Below are positions 52,908 to 61,445 of a stretch of DNA of 64,000 nucleotides, in pieces (position 1 is the stretch's first letter; each line of letters starts with the position of its first letter). Position numbers and translations under genes: made by a program. The notes under the pieces were generated by a model. That model was not told where the DNA came from. It saw only the letters and a program-made list of their open reading frames with translations, and did no database searches. The DNA comes from PALSA-350 sp963834445 (lineage in GTDB: Bacteria; Acidobacteriota; Terriglobia; Terriglobales; Acidobacteriaceae), in the NCBI GenBank assembly GCA_963834445.1, contig CAWIBU010000009.1, positions 1,240,001 through 1,304,000 of the forward strand. The letters are read 5' to 3'.

Positions 52908-53972
52908 TCAACAGAGGCCTAACACGCGATACGTCAGGCAGAAGAAGGTCGCCGGCACGACACAGTACGCGTAAACGTTATAAGGTATTTCTCGCCCGAA
53001 GGTTGCGTATGCCGAGAGGCCGATGGCCAGCAGGAAAACCGGCAGCAGTTCGCGGAGAAAGAGCCGCCAACCCTGGCGCCGGCGATAAACGACGGCTGCG
53101 ACGGCAGACGTAAAGAGCAACTCGACCAGCAGCAGGAGCCCACGCTTCGATACCAGCAGGGTGATCGGTTTTCGTGCGGCCTTGCGGGCAATCTGCAAAG
53201 CCATGTGCTGGTGAAACAGCGCCAGGTGATGGAAGATGTAAACGCACTCGAGGCCGATGGCGATAGCGACCGCGGCGACGATCAGCGTGGTGAGTATCGG
53301 CCCTTTGATCGGCGGGAAGCTGCTTTTGTTGAAGAAAGGAAGCGCTACATCCGCAACGAAGATACCGATTCCATAAAGGGTCGCGCCAATCAGCAGCGCT
53401 GGGTGTACCACCACGCCGAGGAAGAAAATGGCGGCGGCCGCGATACGGCGATCATAGCTGTGGAGCAGCAGGCCGGTGCCTACCAGTATCAGGATGAGCG
53501 ATTCCATGCGGATGGTGTTGGCGGCAAAAATGACGCCGGGAGAAACCAGCAGCAGTCCGCAGAGCAAGGCGAAGGCTCGGGAGCCACAGAGGCGCGCATA
53601 GGCCACCACGATGAGCACAGCAGCGAAGGCCGTGGCCAGTTGGCAGACACGATGGGCCACCTCTACTGTGGGTCCGAAGATACGCAGAAAAAGAGCAAGC
53701 CAGACGTAAAAGCCGTGTGGCACCCAGAAGATTCCATAAGGCGCGTTGAGGATGGGCGTGCGCAGCGTGCCATGAAGAGCCAGGCTCCAGGAGGGAAAAA
53801 AGAAGCGGGCGTCATCCTCATTGGCAAGGGGAAAGCTGAATGCATTGGCGCGCGCGATCAGCACGATGGCGGCGAAGATCAATGACAGGCCCAGGCCAAA
53901 GACGAGCGGAGACGAAAGCCAGGCTGGGCCGAGCTGAGGCTTCTCCATCGAGGTCGCCGGAGTGGCCTTCAT
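52908..53972 (-). CDS. Membrane glycosyltransferase-like protein (GT-C fold)
   Basis: This is a polytopic protein of 354 aa with 8-10 helices. After the first helix is ANEDDARFFFPSWSLAL, with the paired acidic residues at the periplasmic side expected for GT-C polyprenyl-phosphate-sugar transferases. IVVAYARLCGSRAFALLCGLLLVSPGVIFAANTIRMES is a typical middle region. It is short and lacks the C-terminal soluble domain that other members have; the gene just upstream, overlapping by 4 bases, encodes a 188-aa single-helix protein that could supply it. It closes an operon with the HAD-UbiA gene, a plausible donor-maker. Confidence 0.7.
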   Translation of the reverse strand: MKATPATSMEKPQLGPAWLSSPLVFGLGLSLIFAAIVLIARANAFSFPLANEDDARFFFPSWSLALHGTLRTPILNAPYGIFWVPHGFYVWLALFLRIFGPTVEVAHRVCQLATAFAAVLIVVAYARLCGSRAFALLCGLLLVSPGVIFAANTIRMESLILILVGTGLLLHSYDRRIAAAAIFFLGVVVHPALLIGATLYGIGIFVADVALPFFNKSSFPPIKGPILTTLIVAAVAIAIGLECVYIFHHLALFHQHMALQIARKAARKPITLLVSKRGLLLLVELLFTSAVAAVVYRRRQGWRLFLRELLPVFLLAIGLSAYATFGREIPYNVYAYCVVPATFFCLTYRVLGLC

Positions 53973-54535
53973 CGCGTTTCCCCTGCCGCTACGTCACTAT
54001 GCTGGCAGCTTTTGGCCTGCAGCAGCTTGAAATCGAATTGTCCGTCGTCCGATCGCCATTCGCTTACGGGTGCGACTTTGCCTTCGAGTGAGCCAAGATA
54101 ATCCCAAAGATGCTCGGCGTTCCAGGCGTTGGGCATTCCTTCGTCGACAATCAGGGCCGAGCAGGCGAGCTTGGGCGCGTCATCCACGAGGGTTACGACG
54201 GTTTCACGATGAATCACGCAGTTGGGTTGCGCCTCGACTTCGCGCACCAGGTAAGGCGAGATCACGTCACCGTCAAAGAAATAAATATCGCGCACGCCGT
54301 GCTGCGCGCACTGGGCGATGAGATGGTCACGCAAGGCTGCCGTGACTCCGAGAAACTCATGCTTGATGTGTTGATGCTGAGAGCTGAAGATCGAGGTGCT
54401 GCCGGGGCTGCGGCCGACGATCCATTGCACGGGAATATAAAGCAGCAGGAGAAGACAGAGCACGCGGATAGATGTGCGTGTCACCGCGTGAGCGGAAAGC
54501 TCGTCGGTCGCCTGGTTGTCAGGGCTCTGGTTCAT
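53969..54535 (-). CDS. Single-pass membrane protein with periplasmic soluble domain, probable GT-C partner
   Basis: I do not recognise the family. The 188-aa product has one membrane helix (about 23-43, SIRVLCLLLLLYIPVQWIV) and a soluble part of about 140 residues with alternating strands: DIYFFDGDVISPYLVREVEAQPNCVIHRETVVTLVDD, SALIVDEG and DFKLLQAK. This style resembles the C-terminal tail of GT39 proteins such as the one at 9617. The stop overlaps the start of the GT-C gene (ATGA). I infer a two-piece glycosyltransferase, the soluble domain encoded first. The UbiA-type gene lies 13 bases upstream. Confidence 0.6.
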   Translation of the reverse strand: MNQSPDNQATDELSAHAVTRTSIRVLCLLLLLYIPVQWIVGRSPGSTSIFSSQHQHIKHEFLGVTAALRDHLIAQCAQHGVRDIYFFDGDVISPYLVREVEAQPNCVIHRETVVTLVDDAPKLACSALIVDEGMPNAWNAEHLWDYLGSLEGKVAPVSEWRSDDGQFDFKLLQAKSCQHSDVAAGETR

Positions 54536-54548
54536 AAGGGAAGCAAGT

Positions 54549-56015
54549 CTAGAGGGCCGAGAGGGCGATCAGCAAAACTCCGATGCCCAGCAACAGGCTG
54601 GTGCGGTCGGTCAGGGCAAATACTACCGGATCTTCATCCAGTTCGCCACGGGATGCCAGGAGCCAAACGCGGCTGATCCAGAGAATCATCACCGGCGTCA
54701 TCAACCACATGCGCTCGGGGTGATGATACAGCACGGCCACGTCATGTCCACTGATGTAAAGAGCCAGCACCACGATCGAGGCATAGGCGCTCGAAGTGCC
54801 GAAGCTGCGCAATTGCTCGATATCGCTGAGCAGATAGCCCCGGCCGTTGGAAGGGTTGACGCCCCGCGCATGCAGGTTCTGCAATTCGCTGAATCGCTTG
54901 ACCATGGCCAGGCTGAGAAAAAGGAAAATGGAAAAAGCAGCGAGCCAGGGAGAGATGGGCGTCGCGGTGGCGGCCGCGCCGGCCAGCATACGTATGGTGT
55001 AAAGGCTCGAGAGCACGATCACGTCGACCAGAACAATGCGCTTCAGGGAAAGCGAATAGGCCACCGTCGTCACCAGGTAGACCAGGAGGTAGACGAGAAA
55101 TTTGCGGGGTAAGAGAGCGGCCGTGGTCAAGGCCGTGGCTGCCATGATCAGCGAGAGGCCAATGCCGGTGGCGACGGAGAGATCGCCGGCGGCAAAGGCG
55201 CGCTTGCGCTTTTTCAGGTGGATGCGGTCTGTTTCGAGGTCGAGCAGGTCATTCAGAATGTAGGTGGCGGACGCGGTAAGGCTGAAGCAGACAAAGGCTG
55301 CGGCCGCGGTCAACAGCGAAGCTGCATGCACGGAGTGGGCCAGCAGCAGAGGCAGAAACACGAGCACATTCTTGGCCCATTGGTGCAGGCGAAGGGCCTT
55401 GGTTAACGCGACCAGCAGGGGGGCGCGGTCCTGGAACCGCTTGCTCACGGGGATGTTGCGGCGTTTGAGAGCGCGGCGCAGGCCGAGGTTCGGGTTAGCC
55501 ACCATCGCCTGGGTGGCTCCCTGCAGCAGCGGTAGATCGGGCATCGCGTTGCCGATGTAATCGAAGCCGTTTGCGGAGTAACGTTCCTGTAATTGTTGCA
55601 GTTTGTTGCGGCCGGTGAGGTTGATTGCGCCATCGCTGGCCATGACGCCGGCGAAAATCTCCAGATGGGCCGCAATACGCCGCGCCAATACGCCGTCGGC
55701 GCCCGTGGCCAGAATGAGGGTGCGACCGGCGGCATGCTGGTCACGCAGGTAGTCCAGCAGCGGACGGTTGTAGGGCAGGTGGGCCACATCAAGAGTCACC
55801 AGCCCGGCGACCTGTGCCTTGAGATGGGCCTTGCCTGCGAGAGCCCACAGCGGCACGCGCAACAGGGCTTTGGGGGTGCGGCGCGCGAGCACCATCAGCG
55901 AGTCGACCAGGGTGTCTGACTTGATCAGCGTGCCGTCGAGATCGACGCACAGCGGCCGCTCCGTCTGGAGCGAAAGAGGGAGCTCGAGCGACTCCATTAC
56001 GTGAAGGCTGGCCAT
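54549..56015 (-). CDS. HAD-like phosphatase fused to UbiA prenyltransferase (DPPR-synthase-like)
   Basis: This is a 488-aa fusion. The N-terminal half (about 18-200) is a HAD hydrolase with CVDLDGTLIKSD (catalytic Asp pair), TLILATGAD and the late DYIGNAMPDLPLLQGA. The C-terminal half (about 215-488) is a polytopic UbiA prenyltransferase with LNDLLDLETDRIHLKKRKRA, matching the NDxxDxxxD metal site and the HPxKxxRP-like pattern of decaprenyl-phosphate phosphoribosyltransferase, and DVIVLSSLYTIRMLAGA as the second site. By analogy it may make polyprenyl-phospho-5-phosphoribose and remove the 5-phosphate. This is inference from family. Start may be ATG 56015 or the seventh codon. It stands 4 bases after a WecG-family gene. 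Confidence 0.82.
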   Translation of the reverse strand: MASLHVMESLELPLSLQTERPLCVDLDGTLIKSDTLVDSLMVLARRTPKALLRVPLWALAGKAHLKAQVAGLVTLDVAHLPYNRPLLDYLRDQHAAGRTLILATGADGVLARRIAAHLEIFAGVMASDGAINLTGRNKLQQLQERYSANGFDYIGNAMPDLPLLQGATQAMVANPNLGLRRALKRRNIPVSKRFQDRAPLLVALTKALRLHQWAKNVLVFLPLLLAHSVHAASLLTAAAAFVCFSLTASATYILNDLLDLETDRIHLKKRKRAFAAGDLSVATGIGLSLIMAATALTTAALLPRKFLVYLLVYLVTTVAYSLSLKRIVLVDVIVLSSLYTIRMLAGAAATATPISPWLAAFSIFLFLSLAMVKRFSELQNLHARGVNPSNGRGYLLSDIEQLRSFGTSSAYASIVVLALYISGHDVAVLYHHPERMWLMTPVMILWISRVWLLASRGELDEDPVVFALTDRTSLLLGIGVLLIALSAL

Positions 56016-56019
56016 CGCG

Positions 56020-56832
56020 CTACTTTCCGAAGCCTTTCAGTCCGGTCAGTTGCAGGAAGGTAAGCCAGGCGAATTTTGGATTGTTGAGTAAGTACCGGCG
56101 CCACAAGCGTCTGGGTTCTTTGATCAGCCGATACAGCCACTGCAGGCCGGCGCTCTTCATCCAGTCAGGAGCTTCGTCGAGATTGCCGCTCAGCAGGTCG
56201 AAGGCGGCGCCCACGCCGACCATCAACTTGACGGGCAGGCGGCCGGAATAGGCGGCCATGAAGCGTTCTTGCTTGGGTGTGCTGAGGCCGCACCAGAACA
56301 CATCGGCCTGAGACGTTTCCAGCTGGTTGCGCAGGTCTTCTTCTTCCGCCGGATTCAGCGGGCGAAAGGGCGGCGTGTAAGTGCCGACGATCTTGAGTCC
56401 AGGAAATCGCTGGGTCAGTGCTATGCGTAGTTCTTCGGCGACGCCGGGCTTGCCCCCGTAGAGAAAATGGCGATACCCCTTGGCTACCGAACGCTGGCAA
56501 AGGCCGAGCATGTAATCCGGCCCGTAGACGCGCCGCATTTCCTTGAATCCTTGCAGACGGCCCAACCATACAGTGGGCATGCCATCGGGCGTGGTCAGGA
56601 AGGAGTGATTGAGAATGTCACCAAACTGTGTGTCCGCCTGGGCTTCCATGATGCCGTGCACACCGGTGACGCAGACATAGCCCTGCTCTCCCCGGTCCAG
56701 CAATGACTCGGTGTTGCTCAGGGCAGTCTCCATATTCAGAGCACTGATGCCCACGCCGAGAATATTGACCCGCGGTTGCTCGCGAGGGTCGAGCACCATG
56801 CCTTCACTTAATTGATCTGTCGCTATGCGCAT
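56020..56832 (-). CDS. WecG/TagA/CpsF family glycosyltransferase (copy 2)
   Basis: This 270-aa GT26 enzyme resembles the copy at 12855-13679 in layout: TPDGMPTVWLGRLQG with the conserved Asp, VYGPDYMLGLCQ, HFLYGGKPGVAEELRIAL, KIVGTYTPPFRPLNPAEEEDL, DVFWCGLSTPKQERFMA and a basic C-terminal tail with GLQWLYRLIKEPRRLWRRY. It would add a second sugar to a lipid-linked primer. It is the first gene of the four-gene operon running to 52908. No priming transferase (WbaP/WecA type) is encoded in this window, so the primer must come from elsewhere. Confidence 0.88.
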   Translation of the reverse strand: MRIATDQLSEGMVLDPREQPRVNILGVGISALNMETALSNTESLLDRGEQGYVCVTGVHGIMEAQADTQFGDILNHSFLTTPDGMPTVWLGRLQGFKEMRRVYGPDYMLGLCQRSVAKGYRHFLYGGKPGVAEELRIALTQRFPGLKIVGTYTPPFRPLNPAEEEDLRNQLETSQADVFWCGLSTPKQERFMAAYSGRLPVKLMVGVGAAFDLLSGNLDEAPDWMKSAGLQWLYRLIKEPRRLWRRYLLNNPKFAWLTFLQLTGLKGFGK

Positions 56833-56870
56833 GAGAGAGCCTCGACCTTGATTTAAATCCTTCGGTTGAA

Positions 56871-56910
56871 CCCACCACCGGCTCGCTCAGAAGCCGCTGA
56901 GAGCGGGTGG
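56871..56910. terminator. Hairpin between the GT-C gene and wecG copy 2
   Basis: CCCACC at 56871-56876 can pair with GGTGG at 56906-56910, with an inner stem CGCTCAG/CTGAG-GCG around AAGCCG (56884-56905). The position, between the end of the minus-strand GT-C gene at 57060 and the next operon, fits a terminator. The following bases are A/T-mixed, not a clean T-run, so confidence is low. Confidence 0.3.
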
Positions 56911-57059
56911 AATCAAAAGTATACGGGCAGTCTCCGGCCCGCGTAGGCCCGCCGGTAAAGATATCTTCCCGCTGGGCTCGAAGCTTGGTGACTTCCGTAA
57001 GGCAGTGCGGAAAATAATGGCTAAGCCCATTCTATTGTTAGAGATGGGCCGTACCGCTT

Positions 57060-58193
57060 TCAGGACTTCAAGGTCAGTCGTTTGACGAAAAACTGGTGTT
57101 TGACGGCGTAAAGGGAATAATTGCCCAAATCTTTCTCGACGATTGCATACAGATTGCTCCTTTGCAGCGGAAGTGCGCGAAATCCCAGATAGAAGGCAAG
57201 ATTGATCAGAATGGAACAGGTGAGCAGGGTTGCCGCCAGCCGTCGATTCTGGCTGGCGCCCATGCCCAGCAGGCAGAGCAGGATAAAGCCGCCCAACAGG
57301 CAATTCAAATAGGGGGCATCGGAGATAAAAAGCAGGAGAAAGAACAGCGACCCGGGGAGTACCCATGTCCAGAGCCACAGGCCCTGGGCGCTGCGGGTGC
57401 GAAAGAGGTAGATGGCGGCCGGACCGAGCGCCAGGCCGAGAGGCAAGAAGAAGCGAATGGCATTGGCAATGGTATAGACGTTGAATTTGCCGAGCAGGAC
57501 GGAACCGAGCGCAACCCGGCTCAATTCTGCGCCGGCGCTGTCAGGATGGTAGCGATGTTGCGCGATCTCGCTGGGGATCAGCCATGCCAGGCAAACAGCG
57601 ATGACCAGCGATCCCAGCAGGATTTTCTGTTTGCGGGGCAGGCGGAGGAAAAAAAGCAACAGCAGCGGCGACATGAACACACCGTCAGAGGGGCGAAAGC
57701 CGGCGCCCAGGGCATACGATGCGGCTACCGCGCATACCCACAGGGCGCGCTGATCTTCACGGTAACGCAGCATCAGGTAGAACGTCAGCGGCGGAAACAG
57801 CAGTTGCGACGCATAGGTGCTGTGCACGTTGCCCGAGAACCAGGCGAAGAATGCGGTTGCGTAGAGCAGGGCTCCCAGCTCCGCGAGCGGAGTGCGCACC
57901 AGCCGGCGGGCGCAGCCGTAGAGCGCCATGCAGCCCAGCGCGGAAAAGAACCAGTTCAGCAGCAGTAGCCCATGTTCGGGGTTGGGGAATAGCCCGCCGA
58001 TGCGATTGAACAGCCAGTATCCTGGTGGCTGAATTACGTAGGTGTGGTTGGCAATGGCGGCGAGGTGCCTTGGCCCGTCAGCAAAATAGGCGGGACCGCT
58101 GGTGACTGCACGGATCAGAAAGACCCCAATCCCCAGGCAGGCGGAGAAGATGAGGGCTCGAAGTTTACCGGAGTCTGTCGCGTCCAATTCCAT
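57060..58193 (-). CDS. Membrane glycosyltransferase-like protein (GT-C fold)
   Basis: This is a 377-aa polytopic protein with about 10 helices. After the first helix is TSGPAYFADGPRHLAAI, with a single Asp in the region where GT-C enzymes carry catalytic acids, then QPPGYWLFNRIGGLF, a PMT-like PPGY motif also seen in undecaprenyl-sugar transferases. It resembles the PMT_2/GT39 group but lacks a large soluble C-domain. The donor may be made by the GT2 encoded directly upstream (58282-59049). Acceptor unknown. It ends 227 bases before the WecG-copy-2 operon. Confidence 0.62.
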   Translation of the reverse strand: MELDATDSGKLRALIFSACLGIGVFLIRAVTSGPAYFADGPRHLAAIANHTYVIQPPGYWLFNRIGGLFPNPEHGLLLLNWFFSALGCMALYGCARRLVRTPLAELGALLYATAFFAWFSGNVHSTYASQLLFPPLTFYLMLRYREDQRALWVCAVAASYALGAGFRPSDGVFMSPLLLLFFLRLPRKQKILLGSLVIAVCLAWLIPSEIAQHRYHPDSAGAELSRVALGSVLLGKFNVYTIANAIRFFLPLGLALGPAAIYLFRTRSAQGLWLWTWVLPGSLFFLLLFISDAPYLNCLLGGFILLCLLGMGASQNRRLAATLLTCSILINLAFYLGFRALPLQRSNLYAIVEKDLGNYSLYAVKHQFFVKRLTLKS

Positions 58194-58281
58194 GAGTCAA
58201 CCTATCCCAATGAGTATTCAGGTTTTAGCCCTTTTAGCGGCGCAAACGCGCGGTGAGAAAAGGGGAGCCCGATCTGGCTGC

Positions 58282-59049
58282 TTATCGGGTTGCATGACGA
58301 AATGCCTTGCGTATCTTCACCAGTTCATAAAAGGCGACGAAAAAATCAGTTGGGCGCACTTTGGACCCGGCGACATCTTCCCAGCGGGGCAGCGGATGTT
58401 CGTAAATGGCGTTGAAAGCATAAGACCCGTCTTGGTTATGGATTGCCAAAAAGCGCGCGATGATCTCTACGTCAAATATCCAGCGCGAAAGAAAGGGCGA
58501 GGCCAGAATCACGCGCAATGCTGGTGTGATGCGAAAAAGCTTTGCCCCGCACTGAGTGTCATACACGGGCAACCCCAAAACGATCGAAACCGCGGTTGCA
58601 AAGCAGCGGCCGAGGTAATGGCGGATCGTTTTTCGATGGATAGCGTGGCCCAAAAGGCGCACCCGCGAACCGAAAATCATTTCCAGTTCGGGCTCATCGC
58701 GCAGTTTGGCCAGCAGGCGGGGAATGACATACAGCGGTGTTGCCAGGTCAGCGTCCCAGAAGCCGGTCACGGTGTTGCGTCCGGAGGCAATTGCATGCAA
58801 CATTCCGCTGCGCACGGCCTCAGCCTTGCCTCCATTCACCCGTTGATCGAGAATCTCGATGCGGTCTGGATGCCGGGCGCGCAACGCCTCCAATATGGAG
58901 AGCGTCGCGTCCTTGCTGCCGTCGTTCACGAACAGAAAATGGATTTGCCGGTCTTCTGCCAGGAATTCGGAGAAGCGTCCGGGTTGCAGGCGTCCTGCTT
59001 CGTTGTAGCAAGGCACCACCACGACACATCCAGCTGGGGGCGAGTCCAT
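58282..59049 (-). CDS. GT2 glycosyltransferase, polyprenyl-phosphate sugar synthase-like (DPM1/AglJ type)
   Basis: The 255-aa GT2 enzyme has CVVVVPCYNEAGRL at the N-terminus, FLFVNDGSKDAT, and the catalytic/metal DxD at Asp99-Ala-Asp101 in FWDADLATP. GTs with this arrangement and with FGSRVRLLGHAIHRKTIRHYLGR transfer a hexose from a nucleotide sugar to polyprenyl phosphate. Unlike GtrB-type members it has no C-terminal membrane helices. It would supply donors to the GT-C protein encoded next on the same strand (88-base gap). This coupling is inferred. Confidence 0.82.
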   Translation of the reverse strand: MDSPPAGCVVVVPCYNEAGRLQPGRFSEFLAEDRQIHFLFVNDGSKDATLSILEALRARHPDRIEILDQRVNGGKAEAVRSGMLHAIASGRNTVTGFWDADLATPLYVIPRLLAKLRDEPELEMIFGSRVRLLGHAIHRKTIRHYLGRCFATAVSIVLGLPVYDTQCGAKLFRITPALRVILASPFLSRWIFDVEIIARFLAIHNQDGSYAFNAIYEHPLPRWEDVAGSKVRPTDFFVAFYELVKIRKAFRHATR

Positions 59050-59440
59050 GTGATCTTTCCGCGGGGCTTTCTGGTGGAGTCAGTCAAAGAATACGTGGTG
59101 GCGCGAGGCCTCCGTGCCTTTGCCGAAAAAGAATTGGCTCCGGCAATCCCGAATAATCGTCACTTCGGTTATTTCAAGTCACGCTCTGCGTGGATCAAAC
59201 CAGGACTCAACCTCCGCAGCGTAACGAGAGATGGTAACCAGACCAATAGGCGATGCGATCCTGGGCCATTGTTCTCAATCAGCTAGCCAGGGCACACCCT
59301 AACGGACCAGCGGGTGTAGTAAAACACCTTTCGTTTGGATGCGAGTTGATGGAAAATGAGGACAAGAATTAGCCGGTGTTCCGTGGGATGAGGTTGTGCG
59401 GAAGCTGAACCATTTCAGGAGCAATTGGAGAACACGTCTT
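59050..59440. other. Divergent intergenic region between the GT2 gene and the LuxR-type regulator
   Basis: About 390 bases without a supported gene. Reading frames in it are short, and the GTG at 59396 that would extend the regulator has no ribosome site. TTGGAG at 59425-59430 is the ribosome site for GTG 59441. Promoters for the two divergent genes should lie here, but I cannot name boxes. Confidence 0.4.
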
Positions 59441-60145
59441 GTGAAACTGATCCTGGTCAATCTTTCGCCGATGACTTCCGATTTGCTGCGGATGGCTTTT
59501 GCAGAGCAGCCGAGCATCCGGCTGGCCGGCTACGCCGCGACCCCAGCGGAACTGGTCGTGCTGCTCAACGAAGCGTCTCCGGATGTGGCATTGGTGGGCA
59601 GCGGTGGAGTGCGCCATGGCGCGGGGGCGCTGCCCTTTCTGGAACAGATGACCACCCTGGGCTCGGCGGTTCGGCCAATTGTGATGTCAGATGACATGGC
59701 GGGCGAGGACGTCGTCTCTTTTTTCCGCAATGGTGCGCGGGGCTTAATTTGCGAATCGCAGACGGACGTGCCCTTGTTGGTAAAGTGCATTGGCTGCGTG
59801 GGTGCGGGTCAGCTCTGGGCCAGCGCCGAGCAGGTGGAGCAATTGCTTTGCTCGTTGTCGCATCCCCGCTCCTTGAAAGTGAAAAACGTGATGGGTGACT
59901 CGCTGCTGAGTCAACGCGAAGAGCAGGTGCTTGATTTATTGGCACATGGGCTGAGCAACCGTGACCTGGCGCGGACGCTGAAGCTGAGCGAACACACGGT
60001 GAAGAACCACTTGTTTCGCATTTTCGACAAGCTGGGCGTGTCGAACCGGATGGAAGCCGTGTTGTACGCGATCGGCAACGGTCAACGAAGGGTTTTGCCT
60101 GCCCGCGAACCATCGGGGCACAAGATCGAAACTGGGGCCGCCTGA
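59441..60145 (+). CDS. LuxR/NarL-type regulator with a receiver lacking the phospho-acceptor Asp
   Basis: The 234-aa protein has a receiver-like N-terminal domain (1-120) and a LuxR helix-turn-helix (about 155-213, LSQREEQVLDLLAHGLSNRDLARTLKLSEHTVKNHLFRIFDKLG). In the receiver the segment PDVALVGSGG puts Gly53 where response regulators carry the phosphorylated Asp (normally VLLDIRMP), and the N-terminal acidic pair is replaced (LILVNLSPMTSD). Activation by phosphorylation is therefore unlikely; a ligand or partner may switch it. I use GTG 59441 (SD TTGGAG) instead of GTG 59396. It converges on the GT4 gene with a hairpin between and may regulate this polysaccharide region. Confidence 0.8.
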   Translation: MKLILVNLSPMTSDLLRMAFAEQPSIRLAGYAATPAELVVLLNEASPDVALVGSGGVRHGAGALPFLEQMTTLGSAVRPIVMSDDMAGEDVVSFFRNGARGLICESQTDVPLLVKCIGCVGAGQLWASAEQVEQLLCSLSHPRSLKVKNVMGDSLLSQREEQVLDLLAHGLSNRDLARTLKLSEHTVKNHLFRIFDKLGVSNRMEAVLYAIGNGQRRVLPAREPSGHKIETGAA

Positions 60146-60171
60146 GCCTAAAGCATGCCACCCGTTCGGCT

Positions 60172-60189
60172 GGCTTTCTCCAGAAAGCC
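60172..60189. terminator. Hairpin between convergent luxR-type and GT4 genes
   Basis: GGCTTTCT (60172-60179) pairs with AGAAAGCC (60182-60189) around a two-base centre, or as seven pairs with a CTCCAG-like loop. It lies between two convergent stops (60145 and 60191), the typical place for a bidirectional terminator. The flanks are not T-rich, so its strength is unclear. Confidence 0.4.
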
Positions 60190-60190
60190 G

Positions 60191-61378
60191 TTAAAGCGTT
60201 GAGTTCTGCAGGGCCACATCGCCCGGGGGCCGGGTGAGCTCCTCGAACAGCGCTGCCATGCTGAGATAGGTATTTTCGAGCGAAAACTCGCTGCGCACGC
60301 GGCGCCTGCCCTCGTCGGAGGTTCGCTGACGGTATGCTGCATCCGTTAACAGGCGGTCCAGAGCCTGAGCAAGATCCTGGGCATTGCCCGGAGCGAATAG
60401 AATTCCGCTGACCCCGTCCTCAATCTGTTCGGCGATACCGCCGTTGTTGCTGCCGACAACAGGCGTTCCCGCCGCCATGGCCTCGATGACTACACAGCCG
60501 AACGGTTCCGGTTGCACCGACGGCACGACGGCGACATCGAGAGCGGCAAATACGGAGGCAGAGTCCACCACGTCGCCGGTCAGTGTCACGGTCTCATCTA
60601 GGCCCGAGGTGGAGATGAGTGCGCGCAGCCGTGATTCATGTTCTTCGTTGCCCGGTGCGGCGCTGCCCACAACAACATAGTGGACATCAGGATGGCGGGA
60701 TCGCAGCAGTTCAGCCGCCTGGACCAGGACTTCCTGTCCCTTGCGATGAAACTTGATCCGACCCACCACGCCAACCAGCAAACCTTTGGAAGCAAAGGAC
60801 TTGCGGAACGTATCGACGGTGGCTGGATCGGGTGTTGTCGCGCTTGCGTCCAGCCCGTCGTAAATCACATGGATCTTGTCCCGGAGTTGGGGAAGGAACT
60901 GGTCGCGGGTGCAGTAGGAGATGGCGATGATGGCGGAGGAGAGCAGGTGCATGTAGCGCTGGTAAGGCTTCCAAACCCAGCCATACTCATCGAGCAACTC
61001 GCGCACATGCCAAACGTGGGTTCTGCCGGTGAGGAAAGCAGACAGGGCCGGGGTGGGGGTGACGCTCACATTGGTATGCACTAAGTCAATGCGCAGGCGA
61101 ACAATGAGTCCTGCCAGCCACAAGACGGAGATGGGGTAGGAAAACAGAAAGCGAAGCACGCCGGCCAGGGAGCGGAACTGGGCGCGCTCGATGATGGCGA
61201 GCCTGGGATGAATGTGAACATGCACTCCCTGAGCCTCGAGGTGCTCAGTCAGAACGCCGCGCTTGGGCAGAACCGCATGCACTTCGTGTCCATCCTGCGC
61301 GAAGCGGCTGAACACACGCTCCAGGCAGCGGGCTGAGCCGTAGATATCTGCCGTATTGTTGATGGTCAAAATCTTCAT
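60191..61378 (-). CDS. Glycosyltransferase family 4 (GT-B fold)
   Basis: The 395-aa retaining glycosyltransferase has the N-terminal domain start TINNTADIYGSARCLERVF, the middle LVGVVGRIKFHRKGQEVLVQAA marking the start of the C-domain, and the donor site DVAVVPSVQPEPFGCVVIEAMAAGTPVVGSNNGGIAEQIEDG (EPFGCVVIEA is the EX7E motif). These are characteristic of GT4 polysaccharide enzymes. Donor and acceptor are unknown. It belongs with the surrounding polysaccharide genes. Confidence 0.88.
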   Translation of the reverse strand: MKILTINNTADIYGSARCLERVFSRFAQDGHEVHAVLPKRGVLTEHLEAQGVHVHIHPRLAIIERAQFRSLAGVLRFLFSYPISVLWLAGLIVRLRIDLVHTNVSVTPTPALSAFLTGRTHVWHVRELLDEYGWVWKPYQRYMHLLSSAIIAISYCTRDQFLPQLRDKIHVIYDGLDASATTPDPATVDTFRKSFASKGLLVGVVGRIKFHRKGQEVLVQAAELLRSRHPDVHYVVVGSAAPGNEEHESRLRALISTSGLDETVTLTGDVVDSASVFAALDVAVVPSVQPEPFGCVVIEAMAAGTPVVGSNNGGIAEQIEDGVSGILFAPGNAQDLAQALDRLLTDAAYRQRTSDEGRRRVRSEFSLENTYLSMAALFEELTRPPGDVALQNSTL

Positions 61379-61445
61379 ATCGCAAGCGAGGGTAGCAAAA
61401 TCGTGCCCCCTGGACTATGAGGAGATGTTCCCTGGCACTTTCTTC

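Noticed and set aside
59396..59440. Fifteen-codon N-terminal extension of the LuxR-type regulator
   Set aside because: GTG 59396 has no ribosome site, while GTG 59441 has one and begins directly at the first receiver strand.
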